From assembly GCA_900541985.1 (NCBI GenBank), contig UQLX01000044.1:1-17816 (forward strand): a stretch of 17,816 nucleotides of DNA, given 5' to 3'. Each line of letters opens with the position of its first letter. Positions within the stretch are counted from its first letter, which is position 1. A program made the position numbers and the translations under genes. The DNA is from an uncultured Blautia sp. GTDB taxonomy: Bacteria; Bacillota; Clostridia; Lachnospirales; Lachnospiraceae. The notes beneath the pieces were generated by a model that worked only from the letters and a program-made list of their open reading frames with translations, was not told where the DNA came from and searched no databases. Below, in pieces: positions 7,218 through 15,235 of the stretch.

Positions 7218-8264
7218 TCAGTTTTCCTCCAGACAATTTTTCAATGCTTCCAGAAGCTTTTCATTTTCCGCCCGGGTGCGTACTGCAATTCGATAATATC
7301 CCTCAGACAGTCCCGGATAATTGCTGCAGTCACGAAGGATCACGCCATTTCGGATTCCTTTTTCAAAGAGTCCCGGCCCTCCCCGGAAAAAGACATAATT
7401 CGCCTCGGAAGGATAGACCTGGAAGCCCAGTTCTTTCAATCCCTCTTTCAGATAAACAGCTTCTTCAAATACAAGCTTCCGTCCCTGTTCCACATACGAG
7501 CCTTCCTTCAGAGCCGCGATTCCTGCCGCCTGCGCCATAACAGAAATATTCCAGGGCTGTGTCACCTGGGCCATTTTTTCCAGAAGTTCTCTGTTTTCGC
7601 AGAGACCATAGCCCAGACGGACTCCTGCCATTGCATAACGCTTGGTAAAGGCTTTGAGAATAAAAAGATTATGATATCTCGGAAGCTGTGCCTTCAGAGA
7701 GTATTTTCCCGGCTCTTTAATAAAATCAAGGAAACATTCATCTACAACAAGAAGGATTCCCAGTTCCCTGCAGTTCCGGAGCACACGAAACAAAAATTCC
7801 CGGTCTGTCAGAATGCCTGTGGGATTGTTGGGATTGCACAGGAATACCATGTCCAGATCCCTGTGAAGCCCGTCGATAAAGCTTTCCTGCATCTGAAAAG
7901 TATCCTCTTCCCGAAGGAGCACATGCTCCACTTCACATCCAACGCTTGCAAGCGCCTGCTCATATTCTGCAAAAGTCGGAACCGGGATCAGCGCCCGCTT
8001 CGGACGCACTGCCTGACAAAGAGAAAAGATCAGTTCTGCAGCTCCATTACCACAGATGATATGCTCCGGATCCATATCCTCATATTCTCCCAGAGCTTCT
8101 TTCAGAGGAGCATAGCCAACCTGAGGATAATCTCCCAGATGCTCCAGACTGCCCCGGACCGCTTCTTTTATACTTTCCGGTGTTCCTAAAGGGTTACAGT
8201 TGGCGGAAAAATCAAGGCAGTCCCGATAAGTATAAATATTTCCTCCATGTATATGTTTGTTCAT
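7218..8264 (-). CDS. cobD: L-threonine-O-3-phosphate decarboxylase CobD
   Basis: CobD is a PLP enzyme that decarboxylates threonine phosphate to (R)-1-aminopropan-2-ol phosphate, the arm that CbiB attaches to cobyric acid. The 348-residue protein has the HisC-like aminotransferase fold: NPNNPTG (144-150), Asp175 in VVDECFLDF for the PLP ring nitrogen, and the Schiff-base Lys208 in KAFTKRYAMAGVRLGY. The N-terminal HGG and FSANCNPLG (19-27) are typical of CobD rather than HisC, as is its place in a cobalamin operon. AGGAGA lies 6 nt before the ATG. The threonine kinase that makes its substrate (PduX or BluE) is not in the window. Confidence 0.93.
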   Translation of the reverse strand: MNKHIHGGNIYTYRDCLDFSANCNPLGTPESIKEAVRGSLEHLGDYPQVGYAPLKEALGEYEDMDPEHIICGNGAAELIFSLCQAVRPKRALIPVPTFAEYEQALASVGCEVEHVLLREEDTFQMQESFIDGLHRDLDMVFLCNPNNPTGILTDREFLFRVLRNCRELGILLVVDECFLDFIKEPGKYSLKAQLPRYHNLFILKAFTKRYAMAGVRLGYGLCENRELLEKMAQVTQPWNISVMAQAAGIAALKEGSYVEQGRKLVFEEAVYLKEGLKELGFQVYPSEANYVFFRGGPGLFEKGIRNGVILRDCSNYPGLSEGYYRIAVRTRAENEKLLEALKNCLEEN

Positions 8265-8328
8265 TGTCTTTCTCCTGTATTGTCACATCATGAAATACCG
8301 ATGCTTCTTCCTTTTTTGATAAAAAACA
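8265..8328 (-). other. 64-bp spacer, largest gap inside the cobalamin operon
   Basis: The gap between cbiB and cobD holds only the cobD ribosome binding site and a weak TTTTTT-GAT-AAAAAA inverted repeat (8315-8329). I see no consensus promoter or GC-stem terminator. It is noted because the other junctions in the operon overlap or are under 40 bp. Confidence 0.4.
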
Positions 8329-9297
8329 CTACACCAGAAACTGTACCAGAAGTCTTCCTCCAAGGCAAAGGAGCACACTGAGTACAGAAGCCCCGTACAA
8401 AAGCCGGTTGGCACGTCTGATATCCTCCGGCTCCACTTCCCGGAGCTTATCTCCGATTGTTGGCTTTTCATATAATTTTCCAAAATAATATGCATTTCCC
8501 GCAAGCTGTACTCTTAATGCACCTGCCACTGCAGCCTCTGTCTGGGCAGAGTTGGGACTTGCATGATTTCTTCTGTCTCTTTTATAGATTTTTGCTGCAT
8601 TTTTCCCATCCATTCCAGTTAAAAACGCAGCAGCCACCATCAGCCATCCGGAAATCCTTGCAGGAATATAATTGGCAAGGTCATCCAGCTTTGCCGCACA
8701 GCGGCCAAAATACAGATATCTGTCATTTTTGTAGCCCAGCATGGAATCCATGGTATTGATTCCTTTATAAAGGAACATCAGAGGCGCTCCGCCCACTGCC
8801 ATATAAAGCATCGGCGCGATCACTCCGTCCGAACCATTTTCTGCCACAGTTTCCACTGCAGCCTTGGTCACACCTTCCTCTGTCAGTTCTGCCGTATCCC
8901 GTCCCACGATCATGGAAACCGCATAGCGGGCTTCCTCAATGGTACCGTTTTTCAGACGGTCATAAACCTTCATGCTTTCATCCTTTAAGGATTTCGTGGC
9001 AAGAAGCTGATAGCACCAGAAGGTTTCCAGTGCAAGTCCTGCCAGAGGCAGGTACCGGTACAGCACAGATAAAACCGCACAGGGAACCCCCAGAGAAATA
9101 AGGCACACCAGAAGAACCTCCAGAAATCCTCCGGATAATTCTCCTTTTTCTGTTTTCGGAAGGATTTTCCGGATTCCTTTTTCAAGCAACGCGATCAGAT
9201 TTCCGATCAGGCATACCGGATGATACAGCCATCTGGGATCTCCGATCAAAAGATCCAGTAAGTACCCTGCTGCCAGGGCAATGGTATGATAAAGCAA
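8329..9297 (-). CDS. cbiB: Adenosylcobinamide-phosphate synthase CbiB
   Basis: This integral membrane enzyme couples aminopropanol phosphate, made by CobD, to adenosylcobyric acid. The 322-residue protein starts with a hydrophobic segment followed by the family motif LLIGDPRWLYHPV. It carries the conserved TKAAVETVAENGSDGVIAP block (about 144-162), the GYKNDRY block and the RDRRNHASPNSAQTEAA block (about 242-258). Four or more membrane segments are likely. The start is a TTG at 9297, with a short purine-rich site AGGAAGAGG just upstream, so initiation may be weak. It lies 37 bp after cbiA and before cobD, an arrangement that places the arm-making and arm-attaching enzymes side by side. Confidence 0.94.
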   Translation of the reverse strand: MLYHTIALAAGYLLDLLIGDPRWLYHPVCLIGNLIALLEKGIRKILPKTEKGELSGGFLEVLLVCLISLGVPCAVLSVLYRYLPLAGLALETFWCYQLLATKSLKDESMKVYDRLKNGTIEEARYAVSMIVGRDTAELTEEGVTKAAVETVAENGSDGVIAPMLYMAVGGAPLMFLYKGINTMDSMLGYKNDRYLYFGRCAAKLDDLANYIPARISGWLMVAAAFLTGMDGKNAAKIYKRDRRNHASPNSAQTEAAVAGALRVQLAGNAYYFGKLYEKPTIGDKLREVEPEDIRRANRLLYGASVLSVLLCLGGRLLVQFLV

Positions 9298-9334
9298 AAT
9301 TTCCTCTTCCTGACACAGTGTCTACAGTAAAATT

Positions 9335-10711
9335 CTATATCCTGTGTCTCTGTTTTTTATATTCCAGACATTTTTTCAGAAACGCCTCCGGTATTCGGGG
9401 ATTTCCATAGTAATACAGATGCGGGAAGCCTGCAAAAAGAGTGTCCGTTCCATGAATACACTCCCATCCTCTGGTGCTTTCCGGCTTCTGTGCATAAAAA
9501 TCTCCGCCGCAGTTTTCCGAATCAAAATAATGAAATTCATGAGCGGGAATCTCTCCCAGATTCTTTTCTCCCAGAACTGTTTTTTTCTGCTGAAGAGAAA
9601 TATAGCCAAATCTGGAAAGTCTGGGTGTCCGGTATACTTTTCCCGGAATCACGCCTGCCATATGACGGATCTTCCCGTCCATATCCTCCATTTCCTCATG
9701 AAGATACATAAAACCGCCGCACTCCGCCATGCAGGGAAGCCCGGATCTGATCCTCTGTCGGATTTCTTCTTTCACAGAACTGTTTTTTTCCAGTTCCTGT
9801 CCGTTCAGCTCCGGATAGCCTCCATAAAGAAGAATGCCATCCACATCCTCCGGAAGATGTCTGTCATGAATGGGCGAAAAGGGCACAAGCTCTGCTCCCA
9901 TTTCTCTGAGAATCCTGAAATTATCCTCATAAAAGAAACAGAAGGCCTCATCCTCGGCCACTCCGATCCGTACCGGTTCCTCCAGCGTAAATTCCGGTTT
10001 TATCGAAACTTCATCCATATCCGGTGCGCTGTCTGCCAGCATTTGGATTCTGTCTATATCCAGTGTTTTCTCCAGAATTTCCGCAAGCTTCTGAAGACGG
10101 TTCTTCAGCTCCGGAATCTCATGAGGAAGGACCAGCCCCAGATGGCGGCTTTCGATCACGCAGTCTTCCACCCGGGGCACATACCCCAGCACTGCGATTC
10201 CCAGTTCTCTCTCCACCAGTTCCTTCATTCTGGAATACAGCATGGGAGACATCTGATTAAAGATCACGCCTTTGATATGACTGTCCTTTTTATATTCCAG
10301 AAAACCTTTGATGTAAGCTGACAGCGAAACACTCATCCCCTTACTGTTTACAATAAGGATCACCGGCGTATCGGTCACTCTGGCAAGGTCATATGCGCTT
10401 GCCCGTGTGGTCGTTCCTCCAACGCCGTCATAAAAGCCCATAACCCCCTCCATTACAGAGATGTCGCAGCCGGAGGCGTTTTTCTGAAAAATTCCCCTTG
10501 TGGTATCCTCCGAAGTGAAAAAAGTATCCAGGTTTCTGGATCTTGTGCCGATCACTCTGCTGTGGAACATAGGGTCAATGTAATCCGGTCCGCACTTGAA
10601 AGAGGCTGTTTTTAAACCTCTGCCGACCAGTGCCTGGAGAAGTCCGCAGGTAATCAGCGTCTTACCGCTTCCGCTGGCTCCTGCTGCCAGGAGTATCCTG
10701 GGTATTTTCAT
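9335..10711 (-). CDS. cbiA: Cobyrinic acid a,c-diamide synthase CbiA
   Basis: CbiA amidates the a and c carboxylates of the corrin ring with glutamine and ATP. The 458 residues comprise a P-loop ATPase domain with GASGSGKT (11-18) and FKCGPDYIDPMFH (38-50), and a C-terminal glutamine amidotransferase domain. That domain has Cys331 (AECGGFMYL) and the histidine-bearing HEFHYFD (391-397). The ATG follows AAGGAGGAG and comes 15 bp after the fusion gene. The length matches CbiA and the aerobic CobB; the surrounding Cbi-type genes favour the early-cobalt version. Confidence 0.96.
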   Translation of the reverse strand: MKIPRILLAAGASGSGKTLITCGLLQALVGRGLKTASFKCGPDYIDPMFHSRVIGTRSRNLDTFFTSEDTTRGIFQKNASGCDISVMEGVMGFYDGVGGTTTRASAYDLARVTDTPVILIVNSKGMSVSLSAYIKGFLEYKKDSHIKGVIFNQMSPMLYSRMKELVERELGIAVLGYVPRVEDCVIESRHLGLVLPHEIPELKNRLQKLAEILEKTLDIDRIQMLADSAPDMDEVSIKPEFTLEEPVRIGVAEDEAFCFFYEDNFRILREMGAELVPFSPIHDRHLPEDVDGILLYGGYPELNGQELEKNSSVKEEIRQRIRSGLPCMAECGGFMYLHEEMEDMDGKIRHMAGVIPGKVYRTPRLSRFGYISLQQKKTVLGEKNLGEIPAHEFHYFDSENCGGDFYAQKPESTRGWECIHGTDTLFAGFPHLYYYGNPRIPEAFLKKCLEYKKQRHRI

Positions 10712-10726
10712 AAGATTCTCCTCCTT

Positions 10727-12706
10727 TTAGCTGACGGCCTGAATGGTAATCACATAAATAGGATTTTCTCCCATCATCATGTGATAGCGGCCGATGGATT
10801 TTGATCTGGAAACTGCAAGCTGTACAATATCTGTTTCCCATAGGATGGTTTCATCCTCTGCCTTCAGCTGACGGATACATTCCATGGCTTCACTGACTGT
10901 TTCCAGAGTAATACAGTTGATGACCATACGAACGTTTCTGTTTTTTCCAAGAAGGACATGGATGATCTCTTTGAGATTACCGGAAGATCCTCCGATAAAA
11001 GCATGGGTCGGTGCCGGAAGCTCTTTCAGTGCCTCCGGTGCTGTTCCGGCTATAATCTCCATATGATCAAGGGCAAACTTTTCTTTGTTCCGTTGGATCA
11101 GCGCAAGTGCATCCTCTTTTTTCTCAATGGCATACACTCTGCCTTCTCTGGCGCAAAGAGCCATTTCCACAGAAACCGATCCTGTCCCGGCTCCCACGTC
11201 ATAGCATACGGAATCCTTTTTCAGTCTCAGCTTCCCAAGAGAAACCGTACGAACCTCCGTTTTTGTCATAGGGGCTTTTCCCCTGATAAATTCCCCATCG
11301 GGAAATCCGTGAGTGGCAGTTTCTTCCGCTGCCCTTTCATTATATGCGCAGATCACGCTGAGGGCATCTCCCTGATACGCAGTCAGTTCACTTGCTTTTT
11401 TTACAAAAATCTTCTCATTGTCATAGGAAAGGTTCTCGCCCACGTAGAGAAGAACATCTCCCATTCCATAAAAGGTCAGTTTACGGGCAAGCTCTGCCGT
11501 TCCCTCTGCGGTTCCCAAAATGGCAAACACCTTTTTGTCTGAACGGATCAGAGACACCAGATTGCAGGTTTTTCCATGGGCGCTGACGATTTTGGCATCG
11601 TCCCAGGAGAGTCCGATCTTTGCCATAAAATAAACCACCGAAGAGATTCCGCAGATCACCTGCGTATCCTCTCCCAGAAGCTCCAGAAGTTTTTTTGCCC
11701 CGCTGTAAAAGCCAACGTCGCCGGAAAGGGCGATCACCACGTTTCTGTACTGAGGGTGGCTATGAATATAATCCACTATTTCCTGACTTCTGTATTCATA
11801 AAACACATCCTGATGAGGAAGGCGTACAGCATCTGCCATTCTTTTTGCACCAATGATCAGGTCTGCGTTTTCTACGGCGTTCTTTCCCTGAACGGTCATG
11901 GTATCCCGGCTTCCCATACCAATCCCCAGAAGAGTCACCTGGGGTTTCCGGGAAAACCGGAACTTCTCTGCCAGCATGGAGCAGGCTTCTGCAAGAGTCA
12001 TTCCCTGTTCATTTAACGGGCGGCCGATGATCACCGGCGTCACTTTGCAGGAAACAGCTGCCTGCATCTTTTCCAGAAAACCGCCTGCCTTTCCGGAATC
12101 CTTTGTAACCAGATAACGGCACTCATACTGTTTCAGCATGGCGGCATTCATCTCCTCCGAGAAAGGCCCCTGCATGGCAATCAGGTTCTTTCCCTCAAAT
12201 CCCAGTTCCCTGCAGGTATCGATCACAGACGGCAGAGAAAGAACCCGGGCAAAAAGGCGTTTCTGAAAATCCGGAACACTGGTAAACAGCTTTAACTCCT
12301 TGCTTCCTGTCGTAAGAAGTACGTTTCCCTCTGTGGTTTTCAGAAATTCCGCCGCCGCTTCCGTGCTTTCTACATACACGGCTTTCTGATGGCCGCTTTT
12401 CTCCCGCAGAACCCGGATATAGGAGATACCGGTTTTTTCACAGGCCCGTCGGATATTTTCAGTCACCTCTGCAGCATAGGGATGGGTGGCATCCAGAACA
12501 AGCTCCGGCTTTTCCCTCTCAAAAAGAGCTTCCATTTCCTCTTCCGAAAGACGCTTTGCCTGTACATGAAGAAAAGAATTTTCCGAAAGAGATTTTGTTC
12601 CGTATTCTGTAGCCACACAGCCAAGGACCTGCACCTGATGCTCTGCCAGAAAACGGCACAGCTCATATCCCTCTGTAGTACCTGCAAATACAATGGCTTT
12701 ATACAT
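10727..12706 (-). CDS. cbiJET: Three-enzyme fusion: CbiJ reductase, CbiE and CbiT methyltransferases
   Basis: One 659-residue reading frame contains three consecutive pathway activities. Residues 1-~250 are CbiJ/CobK, the cobalt-precorrin-6A reductase (VFAGTTEGYEL near the start, LDATHPYA at 71-78, LLTTGSKEL at 130-138). Residues ~255-458 are CbiE, the C5-methyltransferase of the tetrapyrrole methylase fold (LGIGMGSRDT 260-269, LSGDVGFYSGA 327-337). Residues ~466-659 are CbiT, which methylates C15 and decarboxylates the C12 acetate, with SAM motif DVGAGTGS (503-510) and GGSSGNL (572-578). CbiE-CbiT fusions (CobL-like) are common; adding CbiJ at the N-terminus is less so. No frameshift or stop interrupts it. 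The start overlaps the cbiH stop by 8 bp, with AGAGGA upstream. Confidence 0.93.
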   Translation of the reverse strand: MYKAIVFAGTTEGYELCRFLAEHQVQVLGCVATEYGTKSLSENSFLHVQAKRLSEEEMEALFEREKPELVLDATHPYAAEVTENIRRACEKTGISYIRVLREKSGHQKAVYVESTEAAAEFLKTTEGNVLLTTGSKELKLFTSVPDFQKRLFARVLSLPSVIDTCRELGFEGKNLIAMQGPFSEEMNAAMLKQYECRYLVTKDSGKAGGFLEKMQAAVSCKVTPVIIGRPLNEQGMTLAEACSMLAEKFRFSRKPQVTLLGIGMGSRDTMTVQGKNAVENADLIIGAKRMADAVRLPHQDVFYEYRSQEIVDYIHSHPQYRNVVIALSGDVGFYSGAKKLLELLGEDTQVICGISSVVYFMAKIGLSWDDAKIVSAHGKTCNLVSLIRSDKKVFAILGTAEGTAELARKLTFYGMGDVLLYVGENLSYDNEKIFVKKASELTAYQGDALSVICAYNERAAEETATHGFPDGEFIRGKAPMTKTEVRTVSLGKLRLKKDSVCYDVGAGTGSVSVEMALCAREGRVYAIEKKEDALALIQRNKEKFALDHMEIIAGTAPEALKELPAPTHAFIGGSSGNLKEIIHVLLGKNRNVRMVINCITLETVSEAMECIRQLKAEDETILWETDIVQLAVSRSKSIGRYHMMMGENPIYVITIQAVS

Positions 12707-13430
12707 TCCGATATCCTCTTGGCGTTACCATTTTTCCATTGATCTCTTTTGTCTGGGAATTGCCGACAAAAACAGTCGTAAACATATCTGCCTTTGTATC
12801 ACGAAGCTCCTTCAGGGTCATAAGATGATATTCTTCTCCCTCTCTTCCGATATTGGCAACGGTTCCGCACACAGTTTCCGGAGACTTGTACTGCATCATC
12901 AGATCACATGCTTTCTGCAGATAGTCATGGCGCCTGCGGCTGGAAGGGTTATAAAGACAGATCACAAAGTCTGCCTGGGATGCACCCAGAAGACGGGCTT
13001 CGATCTTTTCCCATGGTGTGAGAAGGTCACTGAGGCTGATAAGACAGAAATCGTGGATCAGAGGCGCTCCAAGAACGGCAGCTCCGCCCAGAGCAGCGGT
13101 AACACCGGGAACGATTTCCAGTTCCACCTCCGGATATTTTACACCAACCTCATACATAAGTCCTGCCATTCCATACACACCTGCATCTCCGCTGCAGATC
13201 ATGGAGACCACTTTTCCCTTCATTGCCTCTTCAAAAGCAAGAACACAGCGGTCTACTTCTTTTTTCATCGGTGTGGTAAGAAATTCTTTATCTGCAAAAG
13301 TATCTTTTACAAGATCCACATATACGGTATATCCAATGATCACATCACTGACTTTTAATGCTTCCATGGCGATCCCGGTCATCTGGTCGCAGCCTCCCGG
13401 GCCGATTCCTACTACATATATTTTATTCAA
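12699..13430 (-). CDS. cbiH: Cobalt-precorrin-3 C17-methyltransferase CbiH
   Basis: CbiH methylates C17 and drives ring contraction, giving cobalt-precorrin-4. The 243-residue protein has the tetrapyrrole methylase motifs VVGIGPGG (6-13) and SGDAGVYG (80-87), and the CbiH/CobJ-type LYNPSSRRR and ANIGREGE segments. I start it at the TTG at 13430 because GGGAGGT (13436-13442) is correctly spaced and the protein then begins directly with the first beta strand. Upstream codons would add about nine residues from within cbiG. The start overlaps the cbiG stop region by 8 bp, implying translational coupling. Confidence 0.94.
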   Translation of the reverse strand: MNKIYVVGIGPGGCDQMTGIAMEALKVSDVIIGYTVYVDLVKDTFADKEFLTTPMKKEVDRCVLAFEEAMKGKVVSMICSGDAGVYGMAGLMYEVGVKYPEVELEIVPGVTAALGGAAVLGAPLIHDFCLISLSDLLTPWEKIEARLLGASQADFVICLYNPSSRRRHDYLQKACDLMMQYKSPETVCGTVANIGREGEEYHLMTLKELRDTKADMFTTVFVGNSQTKEINGKMVTPRGYRNV

Positions 13431-14463
13431 AACGTACCTCCCATGTCCGGATGGCAAGAGCCGTTGTCACCCCGTCCCCTCCGGATTTTCTTTTTATCAG
13501 TGTCCCGTCTGCCGCCCCCAGCACAGCGCTTCGCTCACAGACATTCTCTACTCCTGTGATCTTTTTTACAAAAGAAGAAGGGGTAAAATCTCCCTGCACT
13601 TCCATCAATTCTCCACTGTCCCAGGTACGGAACGGGATTTTATTTTTTTCTGCATAAGCCAGCAGTCCCGGCTCATTTTTTTTCAGTGAAATGCTTGCCA
13701 GCTGCTCCACTGCCTGCAAAAAGACATCTGCTTCCTCCATGCATCTGTCCGCAGCTTTTTCTATGGCTTCCGGCTCCTTATTCTTCCTGCAGCCCATGCC
13801 AAGGGTCAGGATCCGGGGTATCACCTGCACGGTGGATAAAAACGGCCGGCAGGATTTATGGATCGTAACCGCGATCCCAAGCTCCGGCTGTCCACTCCTG
13901 GCATCACAAAGAACAAGTCCCTCCGGAAGTTCCCCCTTCCAGGGAAATTCGCTGTAGAATCCAACCTCTTTACCTGCAAGAAGCGCTGCAGACACTTCTT
14001 TTGCCGCCTTCATATTCTGGATGTCACAACCGTTCTTTTTTGCAAACACATCTACGGCAAAACGGCTGTGAAGATCTGTAGCCGTAGTAACCACAGGCTG
14101 TGCCCCCAGAATCTGTGCACTCAGAAGAGCCAGTTCATTGGCTCCTCCCAGATGACCGGACAGCAGGGAGATCACAAAGTTTCCACATTCGTCGATCACC
14201 AGCACTGCCGGATCTGTTTTTTTGGATGCCGCATAGGGAGCAATGCTCCGCACCGCGATTCCGCAGGCTCCCACAAACAGAATCCCGTCATCCAGGGAAA
14301 AACGGTCACCTGCCCATTTTACGGTACTTTCGGTGACAGAATCCTCCAGATATTTGCTTTTTTTTGCAAGAAGAACCTGATGCCCCTGTCCTTCAAGTCC
14401 GGTCTTCAGCCTTTCTGCTGTGTGAAGCCCGGTAAGGCTGAAGCAGATCATCGAAAGTTTCAT
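13423..14463 (-). CDS. cbiG: Cobalt-precorrin-5A hydrolase CbiG
   Basis: CbiG opens the delta-lactone of cobalt-precorrin-5A and releases the C20 fragment as acetaldehyde, a step found only in the anaerobic pathway. The 346-residue protein shows the central block FVGACGIAVRSIAP (63-76) and DECGNFVISLLSGHLGGANELA (91-112, key residues D91, G94, H104, N109), and a C-terminal CbiG_C domain from about 219 (TLGMGCRKN). ATG 14463 follows AAAGGAG with 6 nt spacing. A longer in-frame start at 14538 would run back into cbiF and has no such site. The gene comes 13 bp after cbiF. Confidence 0.93.
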   Translation of the reverse strand: MKLSMICFSLTGLHTAERLKTGLEGQGHQVLLAKKSKYLEDSVTESTVKWAGDRFSLDDGILFVGACGIAVRSIAPYAASKKTDPAVLVIDECGNFVISLLSGHLGGANELALLSAQILGAQPVVTTATDLHSRFAVDVFAKKNGCDIQNMKAAKEVSAALLAGKEVGFYSEFPWKGELPEGLVLCDARSGQPELGIAVTIHKSCRPFLSTVQVIPRILTLGMGCRKNKEPEAIEKAADRCMEEADVFLQAVEQLASISLKKNEPGLLAYAEKNKIPFRTWDSGELMEVQGDFTPSSFVKKITGVENVCERSAVLGAADGTLIKRKSGGDGVTTALAIRTWEVRFE

Positions 14464-14476
14464 CTGCCGCTCCTTT

Positions 14477-15235
14477 TTATTTTGTGGCTTTTCGGAATTC
14501 TGTGGTAAAGGAAGGGTCATATAACTTTGAACGGTCATAATGTGCTGCCTTTACTGCATCTCCGATGATCATCAGCGCTGTTTTTGTAATGTTGTTCTCT
14601 GCCGCTGTTTTTGCCAGTGTCCCTACTGTACAGATGAATTTCTTTTCATCCGGCCAGGTTGCCTTATATACAATGGCAGCCGGTGTATCCTCTTTATATC
14701 CGCCTTCGATCAGTCTCCTGCTTAATTCCTCCAGCATTCCGGTGCTTAAAAATACCACCATAGATGCCTGATGTGCCGCAAAAGACTGAATGCTTTCTTT
14801 TGACGGAACCGGTGTACGTCCTTCCATTCTGGTAATGATCACACTCTGAGAAATATCCGGGAGGGTATATTCCAGATCCAGCGCACTTGCAGCTCCGCAG
14901 AAAGAGCTGACGCCAGGACAGGAATCATAGGCAATACCCTTTTCATCCAGAATGTCCATCTGTTCACGGATTGCTCCGTAGATACAGGGATCTCCTGTAT
15001 GGAGACGGACCGTGGTTTTTCCTTCTGCCTCCGCTCTTTCCATAACAGAGACCACTTCCTCCAGCGTCATTTTTGCGCTGTTGTGAATGGTACAAACATC
15101 CTTGCTGTATTCCAGAAGCTGCGGATTCACAAGAGAACCTGCATATATAATCACATCTGCTTCTTCCAGATATTTTTTTCCTCTGACTGTAATAAGATCC
15201 GGTGCTCCCGGTCCTGCTCCTACAAAATGTATCAT
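14477..15235 (-). CDS. cbiF: Cobalt-precorrin-4 C11-methyltransferase CbiF
   Basis: CbiF transfers a methyl group from S-adenosylmethionine to C11 of cobalt-precorrin-4. The 252-residue protein has the fold's N-terminal VGAGPGAPDL (5-14), YAGSLV (31-36) and RLHTGDPCIYGA (77-88), matching CbiF/CobM closely in length and motif order. The ATG overlaps the cbiD stop in an ATGA junction, and AAAGGAG lies 7 nt upstream. It is the second gene of the operon. Confidence 0.96.
   Translation of the reverse strand: MIHFVGAGPGAPDLITVRGKKYLEEADVIIYAGSLVNPQLLEYSKDVCTIHNSAKMTLEEVVSVMERAEAEGKTTVRLHTGDPCIYGAIREQMDILDEKGIAYDSCPGVSSFCGAASALDLEYTLPDISQSVIITRMEGRTPVPSKESIQSFAAHQASMVVFLSTGMLEELSRRLIEGGYKEDTPAAIVYKATWPDEKKFICTVGTLAKTAAENNITKTALMIIGDAVKAAHYDRSKLYDPSFTTEFRKATK

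Noticed and set aside
8315..8329. TTTTTT-GAT-AAAAAA repeat between cbiB and cobD as a terminator
   Set aside because: A/T-only stem with a 3-nt loop is too weak, and cobD clearly belongs to the operon.
9344..10321. 325-codon open frame antisense to cbiA
   Set aside because: Lies wholly inside the strongly supported cbiA gene on the other strand and has no recognisable domain or ribosome binding site; a shadow of codon bias.
13423..14538. Longer CbiG starting at 14538
   Set aside because: The extra 25 residues would overlap the end of cbiF and lack family features; AAAGGAG supports ATG 14463.
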